A stretch of 40,545 nucleotides of DNA, taken from positions 1 to 40,545 of the forward strand of contig USFW01000013.1 in NCBI GenBank assembly GCA_900553985.1, read 5' to 3'. The notes beneath the pieces were generated by a model. The model was not told the origin of the DNA. It searched no databases and was given only the letters and a program-made list of their open reading frames with translations. Origin of the DNA: an uncultured Clostridium sp. Its GTDB lineage: Bacteria > Bacillota > Clostridia > TANB77 > CAG-508. Below, in pieces: positions 1-8,944 of the stretch. Both the position numbers and the translations under genes were made by a program. Numbering within the stretch: the stretch's first letter is position 1; each line of letters begins with the position of its first letter.

Positions 1-137
1 GAGGAATGCTCACGGTACTTGAAGTATGAAAGGGTCTGAGTGAGAGAGGCTCATTCGAAAGCCTTACCAATTCTTTCTGAATGGAACAAGTAGTCAAAAA
101 TCCAAAAAATCATAATTATAAAACCATTTCTGGCGGC
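1..137. repeat. Truncated copy of a fold-back repeat
   Basis: The first ~137 bases match the central core and right arm of the complete fold-back element at 3831-4054: a shared GAGGAATGCTCACGGTACTT start, AGGGTCTGAGTGAGAGAGGC, and CCTTACCAATTCTTTCTGAA. Its right arm is degenerate (ATTTCTGGCGGC against ATTTCCAGCGAC). The left arm would lie before the window. It holds no coding potential. It lies just downstream of sleB. Confidence 0.85.
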
Positions 138-185
138 TAGCTTAAAAAAACTTGTATTTAGTAACTAATTTGCTAATGAAATTTT

Positions 186-872
186 TTATTTACAAAATCT
201 ATGTCTCCCTATTGTTATAGTCATCGGTCTAGACCATATCCATTTGTTAGTTGCCGTTGACGGATTAAAATAATATATTGCTCCATAACTTGGGTCCCAA
301 CCATTTATTGCATCTTGTGCTGCTTTTTTTGCTGTTAAATCTGGTGTTAAGTTTATTTGTCCATCTCTAACAGCATTAAAAGCTCCAGACTGATATATTA
401 CTCCTGAAATACTATTAGGAAACGAGCTACTTCTTACTCTATTCATTACAACTGCACCTACTGCAACTTGTCCAGTATATGGTTCTCCTCGTGCTTCTCC
501 ATAAATTAATCTCGCAAGTAAATTTACATTACTTGAATTACTTGATGATGAACTTGATGATGAAGAAGTATATATCCCCATTGCTTTTAGTGTATTTTTT
601 CCTGCTATACCATCTACTTTTAACCCATTTTTTCTTTGGAAATATCTTACTGCTTCTTGTGTTTGGCTTCCATATATCCCATCTACATTTCCTTTATAAT
701 ATCCCCATCTTTTTAATTTTGTTTGAATTTGTGTAACTTCATTTCCTCTTGAACCATATTTAGATAAAGCTTGTACTTCACTATACTTGAAAAATAGAAT
801 TATACTAAAAAATAGAATTATTAGCAAAATACTTAATCCATACCAAAATTTCCTTTCATTTTTTAACTTCAT
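186..872 (-). CDS. sleB: Spore cortex-lytic enzyme SleB-like (peptidoglycan-binding domain + SleB hydrolase)
   Basis: Predicted lytic transglycosylase that degrades spore cortex during germination. Residues 11-35 form a hydrophobic signal or membrane anchor. Residues ~40-97 are a peptidoglycan-binding type 1 domain (GSRGNEVTQIQTKL and DGIYGSQTQEAV motifs). A run of serines at ~103-114 is a linker. Residues ~118-228 are the Hydrolase_2/SleB catalytic domain, starting with LLARLIYGEARGEPYTGQVA, where Glu126 is the expected catalytic acid. At 228 aa the length suits SleB. Known SleB partners (YpeB) are absent here, and the next gene upstream on this strand is a transglutaminase-like protein 66 bases away. 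A vegetative cell-wall hydrolase of the same family cannot be excluded, but the architecture is the sporulation one. The start follows a TAGGTG ribosome site. Confidence 0.85.
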   Translation of the reverse strand: MKLKNERKFWYGLSILLIILFFSIILFFKYSEVQALSKYGSRGNEVTQIQTKLKRWGYYKGNVDGIYGSQTQEAVRYFQRKNGLKVDGIAGKNTLKAMGIYTSSSSSSSSSNSSNVNLLARLIYGEARGEPYTGQVAVGAVVMNRVRSSSFPNSISGVIYQSGAFNAVRDGQINLTPDLTAKKAAQDAINGWDPSYGAIYYFNPSTATNKWIWSRPMTITIGRHRFCK

Positions 873-938
873 ATTATCACCTACTAAAATATTTTAATTA
901 AATATATTTTTAGCAATTTTGGTATATATTATTCATTA

Positions 939-2045
939 TTATTTTTCTAATTCTTCTTTTTTATTTTCACTTTCGATATTGTTTACAAATTCAGATATTG
1001 GATCTATTCTTTGTTTTTGTATATTATGAAATTTTAAATTCGTTTTTATTAATTCTCTAACATCAGTTTTTTCATATGTCATTGTTTCTGGATTATATAA
1101 ATAATAAATAGTTTCATTTTGTTTCTTAATAATCACAACATTTCTAAATTTTCTTTCTCCATCTTTTTCAATAAAACTTTCACATAATCTTAAATATTTT
1201 TGTATTTCTTCTTTTGAAAATGCTTTATTTACTAGTTTAATATAATATTCTCTTGCTTCTACATTACCAATTTTCATATTATTTCTAATAATTCCCATTT
1301 TATCCATAACAAATTCAAACTTTTTTTGTACTATTTCATCTTCTTTGTCTGTTTCAAAAAGTTCTTGCATAAGTTCTATATTATTTGTATCATTTTTTAT
1401 CATTTCCATAATATCATTAGTATATAGTCCTTTATATGTAAATCCAAACTCGTTGTCCCATTTTCTTAACTCTTCTTGTGATATTTCTGAAAATTCCTGA
1501 TTTCCATTTTCTCTATTCATTCTATATAAGTGATATAATTTATTATATTCAGGGTTCTTATTATATAATTTCTGTTTTATTCTTTCTTGGGAAATAGCAA
1601 AACTTCTTGTTTTCATCCCTGTCTGTATATGCATAATGTCACTTGTTAAATTAAAATAATACCATTTATTATTTACTTTAAAGCATCCATCTGCATGTGA
1701 TAGTGGGTCACAATATTCAAGAATCATTGGATTTATATTTTCAGTATATGCTAGATGTGCTTCTATTCCTAACCTTTTCAATGCTTCTACACAAGTTTTA
1801 TTCATGTCAACACATATTGCTGTTCCTTTTTCATCAGTTCCTTTATAATACATTTTCTTTTTTGCTTCATATTCTTCTTCATTTTGATTATCAGCTAACA
1901 TATATGATTCATTATAATTGAAAAATTCTCCTAATCTTCTATATACATAATATGCTTTCTTTTCCAATGAAATTGTTTCTTTTATTTCTATCTCTTTTAG
2001 CTCATCAATTATTTCATTAACAATCTTTTCTTCATTTTCATTCAT
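939..2045 (-). CDS. Transglutaminase-like domain protein of unknown role
   Basis: A 368-aa protein with no signal peptide or membrane segment, so probably cytoplasmic. The middle resembles the transglutaminase/cysteine protease fold: GTAICVDMNKTCVEALKRLG places a Cys at ~78 at the head of a helix, SHADGCFKVNNKWYYFNLT places His at ~117 followed by the usual strand, and an Asn at ~132 sits where the family normally has the third catalytic residue (Asp in 'lDpT'). The first 70 residues are acidic and helical, and the last ~200 are charged and helical without a recognised domain. The start is preceded by an AGGAAAG ribosome site. It lies 28 bases downstream of holA on the same strand and could be cotranscribed. 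The fold call rests on the spacing of the Cys and His motifs, so it is moderate; the substrate is unknown. Confidence 0.55.
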   Translation of the reverse strand: MNENEEKIVNEIIDELKEIEIKETISLEKKAYYVYRRLGEFFNYNESYMLADNQNEEEYEAKKKMYYKGTDEKGTAICVDMNKTCVEALKRLGIEAHLAYTENINPMILEYCDPLSHADGCFKVNNKWYYFNLTSDIMHIQTGMKTRSFAISQERIKQKLYNKNPEYNKLYHLYRMNRENGNQEFSEISQEELRKWDNEFGFTYKGLYTNDIMEMIKNDTNNIELMQELFETDKEDEIVQKKFEFVMDKMGIIRNNMKIGNVEAREYYIKLVNKAFSKEEIQKYLRLCESFIEKDGERKFRNVVIIKKQNETIYYLYNPETMTYEKTDVRELIKTNLKFHNIQKQRIDPISEFVNNIESENKKEELEK

Positions 2046-2072
2046 ATTCTTTCCTCCAAAAAGTTACTATGT

Positions 2073-3098
2073 TTAACTACAATAAGTACAAAGTATAGCT
2101 TCTAATCCTACTTGTAAGTCTATTAATCCATTTTTAGAATTATAATCCAAATCTCTTAATCCTTGTAATATCTTACTTAATTCTTTACCTGAAAAATAAT
2201 TTGCTTGTGTTTTATATTTATTTACTAGAAATGTTTGATTTGGCTTTAAATTCAAACTGCTTATTAAGTCTTTATTTTCTCTTACTGCTAATTTTGTTAT
2301 ATATAACTTTTTAAAATGATTATATAAAGTTATTAAAATTTTTTGTATTGGTTCTTTATTAGCAATTAAATTTTTTAGAACTTGCAATGCTTTTTGTGTT
2401 TCTTTTTTTCCTAAATTATCTGTTAAATCAAAAATTATAGTTTCTAATTTTTTTATACATAATTTATCTATATCAACTTTTTCAATTTTTCCACCATTTC
2501 CTGCATATTCAATAAGTTTTCTTATTTCATTTATAAGTTCTTGCATATTTGTGCCACATACTTCTATAAAATATTTTAAAGAGCTATCATCAATGTCTAC
2601 ATGATATGCATTACATATTGCTTTCAACCTTTTTTGTATTTGCATTGGCTTTTGATATTCAAAATTACATACTACTCCAAACTTATCAAATATTTTATAT
2701 AATTCTTGTTTATTATCAATATCTTCTTCTATTATAACTAATACAACACTATCATTTATAATATCGATATTTTCTTTTATATAACTTGAAATTTTTTCTC
2801 TTAAATTTGATAATTCAGCATTTTTTCTTTTTCCTTCTTTTTTTAATATTCCTGAATTTCTAACAATTAATAATTTCTTTTCATATCCAAATGCTGGTGT
2901 TTCTATATCACTTATTAATTCTGATATATTAGTATCATCTATATTTATATAGTTAATGCCTTTTATACATTCTCCAAAAATATTCTTTATTTTTTTCAAA
3001 ATATTCTCTAGTAAAAATAACTCTTCACCATATAATAAATATAAACTTCTTAAACTATTACTATTTAATTCTTTCTCTAAATTTTCTATTGTTAGCAT
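2073..3098 (-). CDS. holA: DNA polymerase III delta subunit
   Basis: Clamp-loader delta subunit, which opens the beta sliding clamp during replication. The 341-aa length is typical. The N-terminus (LRSLYLLYGEELFLLENIL) is the family's degenerate P-loop region, followed by PAFGYEKKLLIVRNS and the middle helical domain with CGTNMQELINEIRKLI. The C-terminal collar domain includes KPNQTFLVNKYKTQANYF and ends LRDLDYNSKNGLIDLQVGLE, all characteristic of HolA/YqeN. The gene lies on the minus strand between ruvC (130 bases upstream) and the transglutaminase-like gene. In many Firmicutes holA neighbours comEC and rpsT, which are not seen here. Confidence 0.92.
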   Translation of the reverse strand: MLTIENLEKELNSNSLRSLYLLYGEELFLLENILKKIKNIFGECIKGINYINIDDTNISELISDIETPAFGYEKKLLIVRNSGILKKEGKRKNAELSNLREKISSYIKENIDIINDSVVLVIIEEDIDNKQELYKIFDKFGVVCNFEYQKPMQIQKRLKAICNAYHVDIDDSSLKYFIEVCGTNMQELINEIRKLIEYAGNGGKIEKVDIDKLCIKKLETIIFDLTDNLGKKETQKALQVLKNLIANKEPIQKILITLYNHFKKLYITKLAVRENKDLISSLNLKPNQTFLVNKYKTQANYFSGKELSKILQGLRDLDYNSKNGLIDLQVGLEAILCTYCS

Positions 3099-3227
3099 TT
3101 TACCATTATCCTTTCAAAATACAAAATATAAATCCACTGCATTCTAATTTTAAATATTGCTCTTTTTGTTTATTTTTATTGTTACTTTATCATGACTTTA
3201 ATTTTATCATTACTAGATTATGATTTA

Positions 3228-3713
3228 TTATAATTTTTGAGCAAATTTACAAGAATGAGCATGGCATATTGCCATTGCCATACTATCTGTTATATCATCT
3301 AATTTGGGAAGTTTTTCCTCATTTAAAATCATTTTTACCATTCTTTGAACTTGCATTTTATCTGCTCTTCCATATCCTGTAACAGCTTGTTTAACTTGAA
3401 GTGGTGTATATTCATAAATATTTAATTTATTTAATCTAGCAGTCATTAAAATTACCCCTCTTGCTTGAGCAACATTTATAGCAGTTTTAGCATTGTTATT
3501 AAAAAACAATTCTTCTATTGCCATAGCCTCTGGATTATAAGTTTTTATAATATCATCTAATTCCTGATTTATTTTCTCTAATCTTAAAGGAAAAGATGTT
3601 TTTGCTTCAGTTAAAATTGCCCCCGAAGTTTCTAAGTTAAATTTATTTCCTACATAATCAATTATACTATAACCTGTTATCGCAAATCCTGGATCTATCC
3701 CTAAAATTCTCAT
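3228..3713 (-). CDS. ruvC: Holliday junction endonuclease RuvC
   Basis: Resolves four-way DNA junctions in recombination, acting with RuvAB. The 161-aa protein opens with MRILGIDPGFAITGY, where Asp7 is the first catalytic acid. AIEELFFNNNAKTA supplies the catalytic Glu (67 or 68), and LDDITDSMAMAICHA supplies the C-terminal acids (Asp140, Asp143). All four RNase H-fold metal ligands are therefore present. RuvA and RuvB are not adjacent, unlike the common ruvCAB layout. The start codon lies just after a GAGGAGATTGAG ribosome site. Its upstream neighbour is a fold-back repeat, so transcription probably begins in the 3714-3830 stretch. Confidence 0.95.
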   Translation of the reverse strand: MRILGIDPGFAITGYSIIDYVGNKFNLETSGAILTEAKTSFPLRLEKINQELDDIIKTYNPEAMAIEELFFNNNAKTAINVAQARGVILMTARLNKLNIYEYTPLQVKQAVTGYGRADKMQVQRMVKMILNEEKLPKLDDITDSMAMAICHAHSCKFAQKL

Positions 3714-3830
3714 CTCAATCTCCTCATCTTTCGAAATTCTGTTCTCATTATATCATATAAATTATTAAATTCAAGGCAAATTTAATAAAAAGTATAAATT
3801 TAGTTATTAGATAATATTTTTTCTTGTAGA

Positions 3831-4054
3831 GTAGCTGGAAATAGGTAATAGTTATGATTTTTTGGAATTTTTGACGTTCGATTAAAATGAAGAATAGAAT
3901 TGGTTAGGCTTTCAAATGAGGAATGCTCACGGTACTTGAAGTATGAAAGGGTCTGAGTGAGAGAGGCTCATGAAAAAGCCTTACCAATTCTTTCTGAATG
4001 GAATGAGTAGTCAAAAATTCCAAAAAATCATAACTATTACCTATTTCCAGCGAC
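3831..4054. repeat. Complete ~224-bp fold-back (MITE-like) element
   Basis: The two ends are inverted repeats of 44 bases with a single mismatch: 3831-3874 (GTAGCTGGAAATAGGTAATA...) against 4011-4054. The pairing continues inward imperfectly: AGAATTGGTTAGGCTTT near 3895 pairs with AAAGCCTTACCAATTCTTT near 3975. The whole element can therefore fold into one long hairpin around a ~50-base core. No open reading frame is contained. A second, truncated copy starts the window. Together with 4055-4220 it fills the gene-free gap between ruvC and the debranching enzyme. It may be a miniature transposable element or a structured RNA. Confidence 0.85.
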
Positions 4055-4106
4055 CAATTTTAAAAACCTCTAACTAGTCAATTCATAAATATTGTATACA
4101 AAAACA

Positions 4107-4152
4107 TATCCAATAGTCTAAAATATTTTTTCAAATTCTAAACTATTGGATA
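4107..4152. repeat. Inverted repeat in the ruvC-debranching enzyme gap
   Basis: TATCCAATAGT (4107-4117) is perfectly inverted at 4142-4152, with a 24-base AT-rich loop. On the minus strand it lies downstream of the debranching enzyme, but no clean T-run follows, so a terminator role is uncertain. Confidence 0.5.
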
Positions 4153-4179
4153 CATCTTATATTTTCAATCTTTAAATCC

Positions 4180-4206
4180 TGATTTTTATCTCCGACCCCA
4201 AAATCA
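4180..4206. repeat. Single arm of the GGTCGGAG hairpin repeat
   Basis: These 27 bases (TGATTTTTATCTCCGACCCC...) are identical to the reverse complement of the right arm of the hairpin at 25798-25862. Here no opposite arm follows, so it is a solo half copy, 14 bases beyond the stop of the debranching enzyme gene. Confidence 0.8.
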
Positions 4207-4220
4207 GCTTTAATTTTACT

Positions 4221-6248
4221 TTAAAAAATTATTCTAAAAATTTCTGCTATGCTCCAAGCTTGAGCTATTGCTCCCTTTGGTAGTTGAGGTTTTGCTGAAT
4301 CATATAATTCTGAAATACTACCTACACAGCCATTTTCTTCTAATTCTGCTTTGAATGTTCTATATACTTTATTTTTAAATTTTTCTATTTTTTGAGAAGT
4401 TTGTGCTTTTATCTCTTTGTCTTTTTCTTCTTTTTCAATATTTTTTAGAGAGTTATAATAAAGTCCTAATAACCATGGCCATGTTATTCCTTGATGATAA
4501 CTTGTGTCTCTATGACATGGGTCTCCTTCATATACTTCTGTATATTTTTCTTCTCCTTTTGCTAGTGTTTTTAAGCCATAATTATTTAGTAATTTCTTTT
4601 CTACTATGTTTATCATATTTTTTGCAATTTCTGAATTTGGATTTATTACTGGATATGTTAAACTTAATGCAAATAATTGATTTGGTCTTATTTTTCCATC
4701 TCCTAAAACATCATATAAGCATTTAGTTTTTGGATTATAGAATTTTTCTTCAAATGAAGCTTTACACTTTTTGGCTAATTCCTTGTATTTTTTTATTCTT
4801 AGCAAATCTCCCATTTTCATTGTTAAATTTGCCATTATCATATTTGCATTATACCACATTGCATTTATTTCTACTGCCTTGCCATTTCTAGGAGTTACTG
4901 CTATATTGTTATATTTAGCATCCATCCATGTATTTTGAGTATCATCTGTTCCTGAAGCTATCAATCCATCTTTGTCTAAGTAAATATTATTATTATCAAA
5001 ATTATTACCTGATATATAATTATCAATAATGCTTTCTAATTTTTTATATATATTTTCTTTTACAAATTTATAGTCTTTTGTATATTCTATATATTTTTGT
5101 ACTTGTTCAAATAATAATAAAGAAGCATCTACACTATTATATAATGGTCTATTATCATAGCCAGAATAACCATTTGGTACTAAACCATATTTTACATCTC
5201 TTACCATAGTTAATAAAACTTCTCTTGCTATGTCAAATTTTTTTGTTTTTAATAATAATCCCTCAAATGAAATTAAAGTATCTCTTCCCCAGTCTAAAAA
5301 CCATGGATATCCAGCTATTATGGTATGTAACTTAAAGTTAGGTCTGCATACTATAAAATTATCTATTGCAACTAAAAATTCTTTTAATAATTCATCTTTA
5401 TTTTTCTGTGCTTTAGTTTTCGAAGAATTTTTATCTATTAAATCTGCTTTTTCAATCTCTTTCTCTTGTCTGCTAATTTCTTTTTCTATTAAATCTTTAA
5501 CATCTATTTCTTCTATATTTTCTTCTAATGAACATACAAAAGATAATTCTTTTTCTTCATTTGCTTTTAATTCAACTTCATAAACACCAGGTACACTATG
5601 ATTTTCTTCTGGATAAAATCCTCTTTTTTCTTCTTCTATATAAAACATATTATTAAAATTATCATTATAATGCTCTATATATTTACCCTCAGATAAATTC
5701 ATATAAACGGGTACCTTAGAATTATTATCTACTATAATTTTTAATTTATTATCTGTTATATATTGTTTTAATTCAAAATAGTGGTTTGTATTCATTGAAT
5801 GAAAATCTCTAAAATTAATGATTGGTGCTAATGACAATTTTGATTTATATTTTCCATTTTTTATTTTATAATATATTCCTACTGTATTTTTTTCATATTC
5901 TAAGCAAATTGTTTTTTCAATTTCTACATCTTGTACTTTATACTTAAATGTAGGTAAATAATCTTTCTCAAATGTTTCTTGATATTTATATCCTTTAGAA
6001 ATATATGAACTACATACATTAGTATATAATTCATATTTTTTTCCTCTTATTTCTATTGCCTCATCAACTTTTGATAATATTAAATATCTACTTGCTGGTG
6101 GTAATAATGGAGCAATTAAAAGCCCATGATATTTTCTAGTATTTGCTCCAATAATTGTTGAAGAGCTAAATCCTCCTATACCATTTGTTATTAGCCATTC
6201 TTTTGTTAATCCCTCTTCTAAATTTAATTTTTCCTTCGTAAACTTCAT
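4221..6248 (-). CDS. Glycogen debranching enzyme (amylo-alpha-1,6-glucosidase family)
   Basis: Predicted cytoplasmic enzyme that removes alpha-1,6 branch stubs from glycogen. Residues ~1-260 match the GDE N-terminal domain, opening with KEWLITNGIGGFSSSTIIG and NTRKYHGLLIAPLLPPASR, both strongly conserved in the archaeal/bacterial debranching family. The (alpha/alpha)6 catalytic domain follows from ~290 and contains PWFLDWGRDTLISFEGLLL, GTDDTQNTWMDAK, VEINAMWYNA and HQGITWPWLLGLYY. The end (PQLPKGAIAQAWSIAEIFRI) is also typical. The 675-aa length is normal; a charged lysine/glutamate-rich linker sits near 265-290. The gene is 16 bases downstream of yvcK with its own GGAGGATAAC ribosome site, so the two are likely cotranscribed. 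No glycogen synthase or phosphorylase is in the window. Confidence 0.9.
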   Translation of the reverse strand: MKFTKEKLNLEEGLTKEWLITNGIGGFSSSTIIGANTRKYHGLLIAPLLPPASRYLILSKVDEAIEIRGKKYELYTNVCSSYISKGYKYQETFEKDYLPTFKYKVQDVEIEKTICLEYEKNTVGIYYKIKNGKYKSKLSLAPIINFRDFHSMNTNHYFELKQYITDNKLKIIVDNNSKVPVYMNLSEGKYIEHYNDNFNNMFYIEEEKRGFYPEENHSVPGVYEVELKANEEKELSFVCSLEENIEEIDVKDLIEKEISRQEKEIEKADLIDKNSSKTKAQKNKDELLKEFLVAIDNFIVCRPNFKLHTIIAGYPWFLDWGRDTLISFEGLLLKTKKFDIAREVLLTMVRDVKYGLVPNGYSGYDNRPLYNSVDASLLLFEQVQKYIEYTKDYKFVKENIYKKLESIIDNYISGNNFDNNNIYLDKDGLIASGTDDTQNTWMDAKYNNIAVTPRNGKAVEINAMWYNANMIMANLTMKMGDLLRIKKYKELAKKCKASFEEKFYNPKTKCLYDVLGDGKIRPNQLFALSLTYPVINPNSEIAKNMINIVEKKLLNNYGLKTLAKGEEKYTEVYEGDPCHRDTSYHQGITWPWLLGLYYNSLKNIEKEEKDKEIKAQTSQKIEKFKNKVYRTFKAELEENGCVGSISELYDSAKPQLPKGAIAQAWSIAEIFRIIF

Positions 6249-6264
6249 TTGTTATCCTCCATAA

Positions 6265-7914
6265 TTAATCTTTTCTATTGAATTCACTTTCTTCTAATCG
6301 TTTTAGCATTTCTTCTCTTATTTCTTGAGGTGTTCTTTTTCTCCTAGGTGCTCCTTTATTATTTTTGCTTATGTCTTTTATTTTCTTAGTTTCATTTTTC
6401 TTATTTTTTTTGCTCTCTTCTTTTTGCATTTTCATTTTTGCTTTTTCATCAGCTTCTTTAATAGAGGCTATCCTGTCACTATATTTATTGCTAAATTTGC
6501 TTTTGCTCTTTTTCTTTGTTGGCTTAGTTTTTCCTTTTTGTTTTTGTAATTCTCTTTTGGCTGTTTCTTTTTTCTTTTTGTTTATTCTTTTTTCTTCTCT
6601 CAATTTAGTATTCAACATTAAGTATTGAGGATCATTTTGCTTATCTTGATATTTTAAATCATCACATATTAACTCTATAATTGATGTAGCAACTAAATTA
6701 GGATCATGTCTTATATGTTCTCCATATATCATTGATAAATTTCTTTGTAGAAATTTAATTCCCTTTACTTTATCAATATTTTGCTCTACTAAGTCTTGTC
6801 CTTCTAAATTATATTTTTTTATGAACTCTGGTATAATTTCTCCTGTATCATATATACAATAATCTACTACACCTTGTCCACAATGTTCAATTATTGCATT
6901 TAGATGGTCAGATACACTATAATTATCTGTTTGACCTGGTTCAGTCATTATATTACTAATATATACCTTTATAGCTGAGCTTTCTTTTATTGCTTTTGTG
7001 ACACCATTTACTAATAAATTTGGAATAACATTAGTGTATAAGCTTCCTGGACCAATTACTATACAATCTGCATTTTTTATTGCTTCTACAACTCCAGGAG
7101 CTGGTCTACAATTTGATGGACTTATTGTTATTCTATTTATTTTTGTTATTTTGTCTGATACTACTTCAGGTATTCTAGACTTTTCTTCTACAATATATCC
7201 ATTTGCTAATTCTGCAATAATTTTCATTTCATCTAATGTTACTGGTATTACTTTTCCAACCATATTTACTACTTGATTACTTTTTATTATTGAATCTTCA
7301 AAGTTTCCATTTACTTCCTTCATTGCTAAAAAGTAAATATCTGAAAAATCTAGACCTTTTAATTTTCCTTGTTTAAATTCATAATTAAATAATTTTTCTA
7401 CTTGCTCGTCTTCTCTTGATAAAGAAATAATACTATTTTTTATATCATCTAATGGTAAAGTTTGAAGTTCTTTTCTTGAATTTGTTTTTTCCTCTCCATA
7501 ATCTGATACTGTTACTATTGCAGTTAAATTGCTAGTGTAATTTTTTAAACCTGCTAAAACTGTATTTAATCCTGTTCCTCCACCTATTACTACAATATTA
7601 GGTCCTTTATCATATACTGTTTTATTAAATATTAAGGAATTAATATTTACATTCTTTTTATTTTCCATTCTTTCATCTGTCGATTCTATTAAAACTTCTA
7701 AGGTCCTTTTATTTAAGAATATTAATCCTATAACTATTGAAACAAATCCAGCTACAAAAACCGTTATTATCTTTCCTACTTCTTGAAAAGATATTTCCTT
7801 TAATACTATTATCTCTGCCATTCCATAACATGAAAGTATTATTCCTATTAAAATTAAAAACATCCATCTTTTCATTTTATTACTTGATTTAAACCAATGT
7901 AAAAATCCATTCAT
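6265..7914 (-). CDS. yvcK: YvcK/CofD-like gluconeogenesis and cell-wall factor, membrane-anchored form
   Basis: YvcK proteins bind UDP-sugars and are needed for growth on gluconeogenic carbon sources and for normal cell shape. The core begins at ~106 with NIVVIGGGTGLNTVLAGL, the nucleotide-binding loop of the CofD/YvcK fold. It continues with TVSDYG, LPLDDIKNSIISLS, IVIGPGSLYTNVIPNLLV and SNIMTEPGQTDNYS. Two features are extra: an N-terminal pair of membrane helices (~17-37 and ~47-67) and a C-terminal Lys/Glu/Arg-rich tail of over 100 residues from ~435. These bring it to 549 aa, against about 320 for the minimal family. It lies one base downstream of murB and 16 bases upstream of the debranching gene. 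RapZ and WhiA, its usual neighbours, are absent. Confidence 0.9.
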   Translation of the reverse strand: MNGFLHWFKSSNKMKRWMFLILIGIILSCYGMAEIIVLKEISFQEVGKIITVFVAGFVSIVIGLIFLNKRTLEVLIESTDERMENKKNVNINSLIFNKTVYDKGPNIVVIGGGTGLNTVLAGLKNYTSNLTAIVTVSDYGEEKTNSRKELQTLPLDDIKNSIISLSREDEQVEKLFNYEFKQGKLKGLDFSDIYFLAMKEVNGNFEDSIIKSNQVVNMVGKVIPVTLDEMKIIAELANGYIVEEKSRIPEVVSDKITKINRITISPSNCRPAPGVVEAIKNADCIVIGPGSLYTNVIPNLLVNGVTKAIKESSAIKVYISNIMTEPGQTDNYSVSDHLNAIIEHCGQGVVDYCIYDTGEIIPEFIKKYNLEGQDLVEQNIDKVKGIKFLQRNLSMIYGEHIRHDPNLVATSIIELICDDLKYQDKQNDPQYLMLNTKLREEKRINKKKKETAKRELQKQKGKTKPTKKKSKSKFSNKYSDRIASIKEADEKAKMKMQKEESKKNKKNETKKIKDISKNNKGAPRRKRTPQEIREEMLKRLEESEFNRKD

Positions 7915-7915
7915 T

Positions 7916-8839
7916 CTAATTCTCTCCTATAATTTCAACTTCTAATTCTATATCTTTTCCAAACTTCTTTTGTACTTCTTCTTTTACTTTTTCCATTAGA
8001 GTTAATATATCTTTTGCTGTTGCATTTCCTTTATTTATTATAAATCCTGCATGTTTAGTTGAAACTTCGGCATCTCCAACTTTAAGTCCTTTTAATCCTG
8101 CTTGATCAATTAGCTGTGCAGTTATAAAATCTTTTCCTCTCTTAAATGTGCTTCCTGCACTTGCATATTCAATAGGTTGTCTTTCTTTTCTGAAATTAGC
8201 ATATTCATCCATTTTAGCTTTAATTTCGCTTTCAATTCCTTTTTGCAATTCAAATATTGCTTCTAATACAATATATTTTTCTTCTTTTAACATACTTCTT
8301 CTGTATTCAAATCTCATTTCGTCATTTTGAAATTCTTTAATGTTTCCTTCATAGTCCATACATTTTACTGATTTAACTATGTCTTTTATTTCTTTACCAT
8401 GAGCCCCTGCATTCATTCTGATTGCTCCTCCTATGGTTCCAGGAATTCCTGCTAATTCTTCAAATCCTGTAATTTCATTTCTTAATAACAAATGACCTAA
8501 CATTGACATTTTAATACCTGCTCCTATTGTTGCATATATATCTTTTTTGTTATAATTAATCATTTCTATTTTATTTATTCTTATATTAAGAACGAATCCT
8601 TTTATTCCACTATCTAAAACAAGTACATTGCTTCCATTTCCTAATATTGTTATTGGTATATTATTTTTTTTAGCAATATTAAGCATTTCTCTTAAATCAT
8701 CTATATTATCTATCTTTATGTAGCACTCTGCTACTCCTCCTATTTTAAATGAAGTATGTTTAGACATTGGTTCATCATAACTTATTTTAGATTTATCAAT
8801 TTTTAAATCTATATTTTCTAACATTTCTTTTATATTCAT
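7916..8839 (-). CDS. murB: UDP-N-acetylenolpyruvoylglucosamine reductase MurB
   Basis: FAD- and NADPH-dependent second step of UDP-N-acetylmuramic acid synthesis, in the cytoplasm. MSKHTSFKIGG opens the FAD-binding domain, ITILGNGSNVLV (~64-75) is the flavin-binding loop, and ELAGIPGTIGGAIRMNAGAHG is the family's signature. EYASAGSTFKR carries the proton-donor Ser (~230) of type II MurB, and KHAGFIINKGNATAKDI closes the substrate domain. The 307-aa length is that of the short Gram-positive type. It is the first gene of the murB-yvcK-debranching enzyme run. The upstream gene ends in a terminator at 8879-8921, so the promoter probably lies between 8840 and 8880. Confidence 0.95.
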   Translation of the reverse strand: MNIKEMLENIDLKIDKSKISYDEPMSKHTSFKIGGVAECYIKIDNIDDLREMLNIAKKNNIPITILGNGSNVLVLDSGIKGFVLNIRINKIEMINYNKKDIYATIGAGIKMSMLGHLLLRNEITGFEELAGIPGTIGGAIRMNAGAHGKEIKDIVKSVKCMDYEGNIKEFQNDEMRFEYRRSMLKEEKYIVLEAIFELQKGIESEIKAKMDEYANFRKERQPIEYASAGSTFKRGKDFITAQLIDQAGLKGLKVGDAEVSTKHAGFIINKGNATAKDILTLMEKVKEEVQKKFGKDIELEVEIIGEN

Positions 8840-8878
8840 ATTTTAGTTTTTTCCTTTCATGGTTATAAAACTTGGAGT

Positions 8879-8921
8879 AAAAATAACATATATAAAGTAA
8901 TTTGATATTTACATATATGTT
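8879..8921 (-). terminator. Terminator after the prepilin-like gene
   Basis: AACATATAT (8885-8893) pairs with ATATATGTT (8913-8921). On the minus strand the stem is followed by ATTTTTA, a plausible Rho-independent terminator between the prepilin-like gene and murB. Confidence 0.5.
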
Positions 8922-8944
8922 GTTTATTTTTTACATGTCCATTC

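Noticed and set aside
3831..4054. Fold-back element as a CRISPR repeat or group II intron
   Set aside because: No spaced short repeats and no domain V-like motif; it is a single hairpin with long arms.
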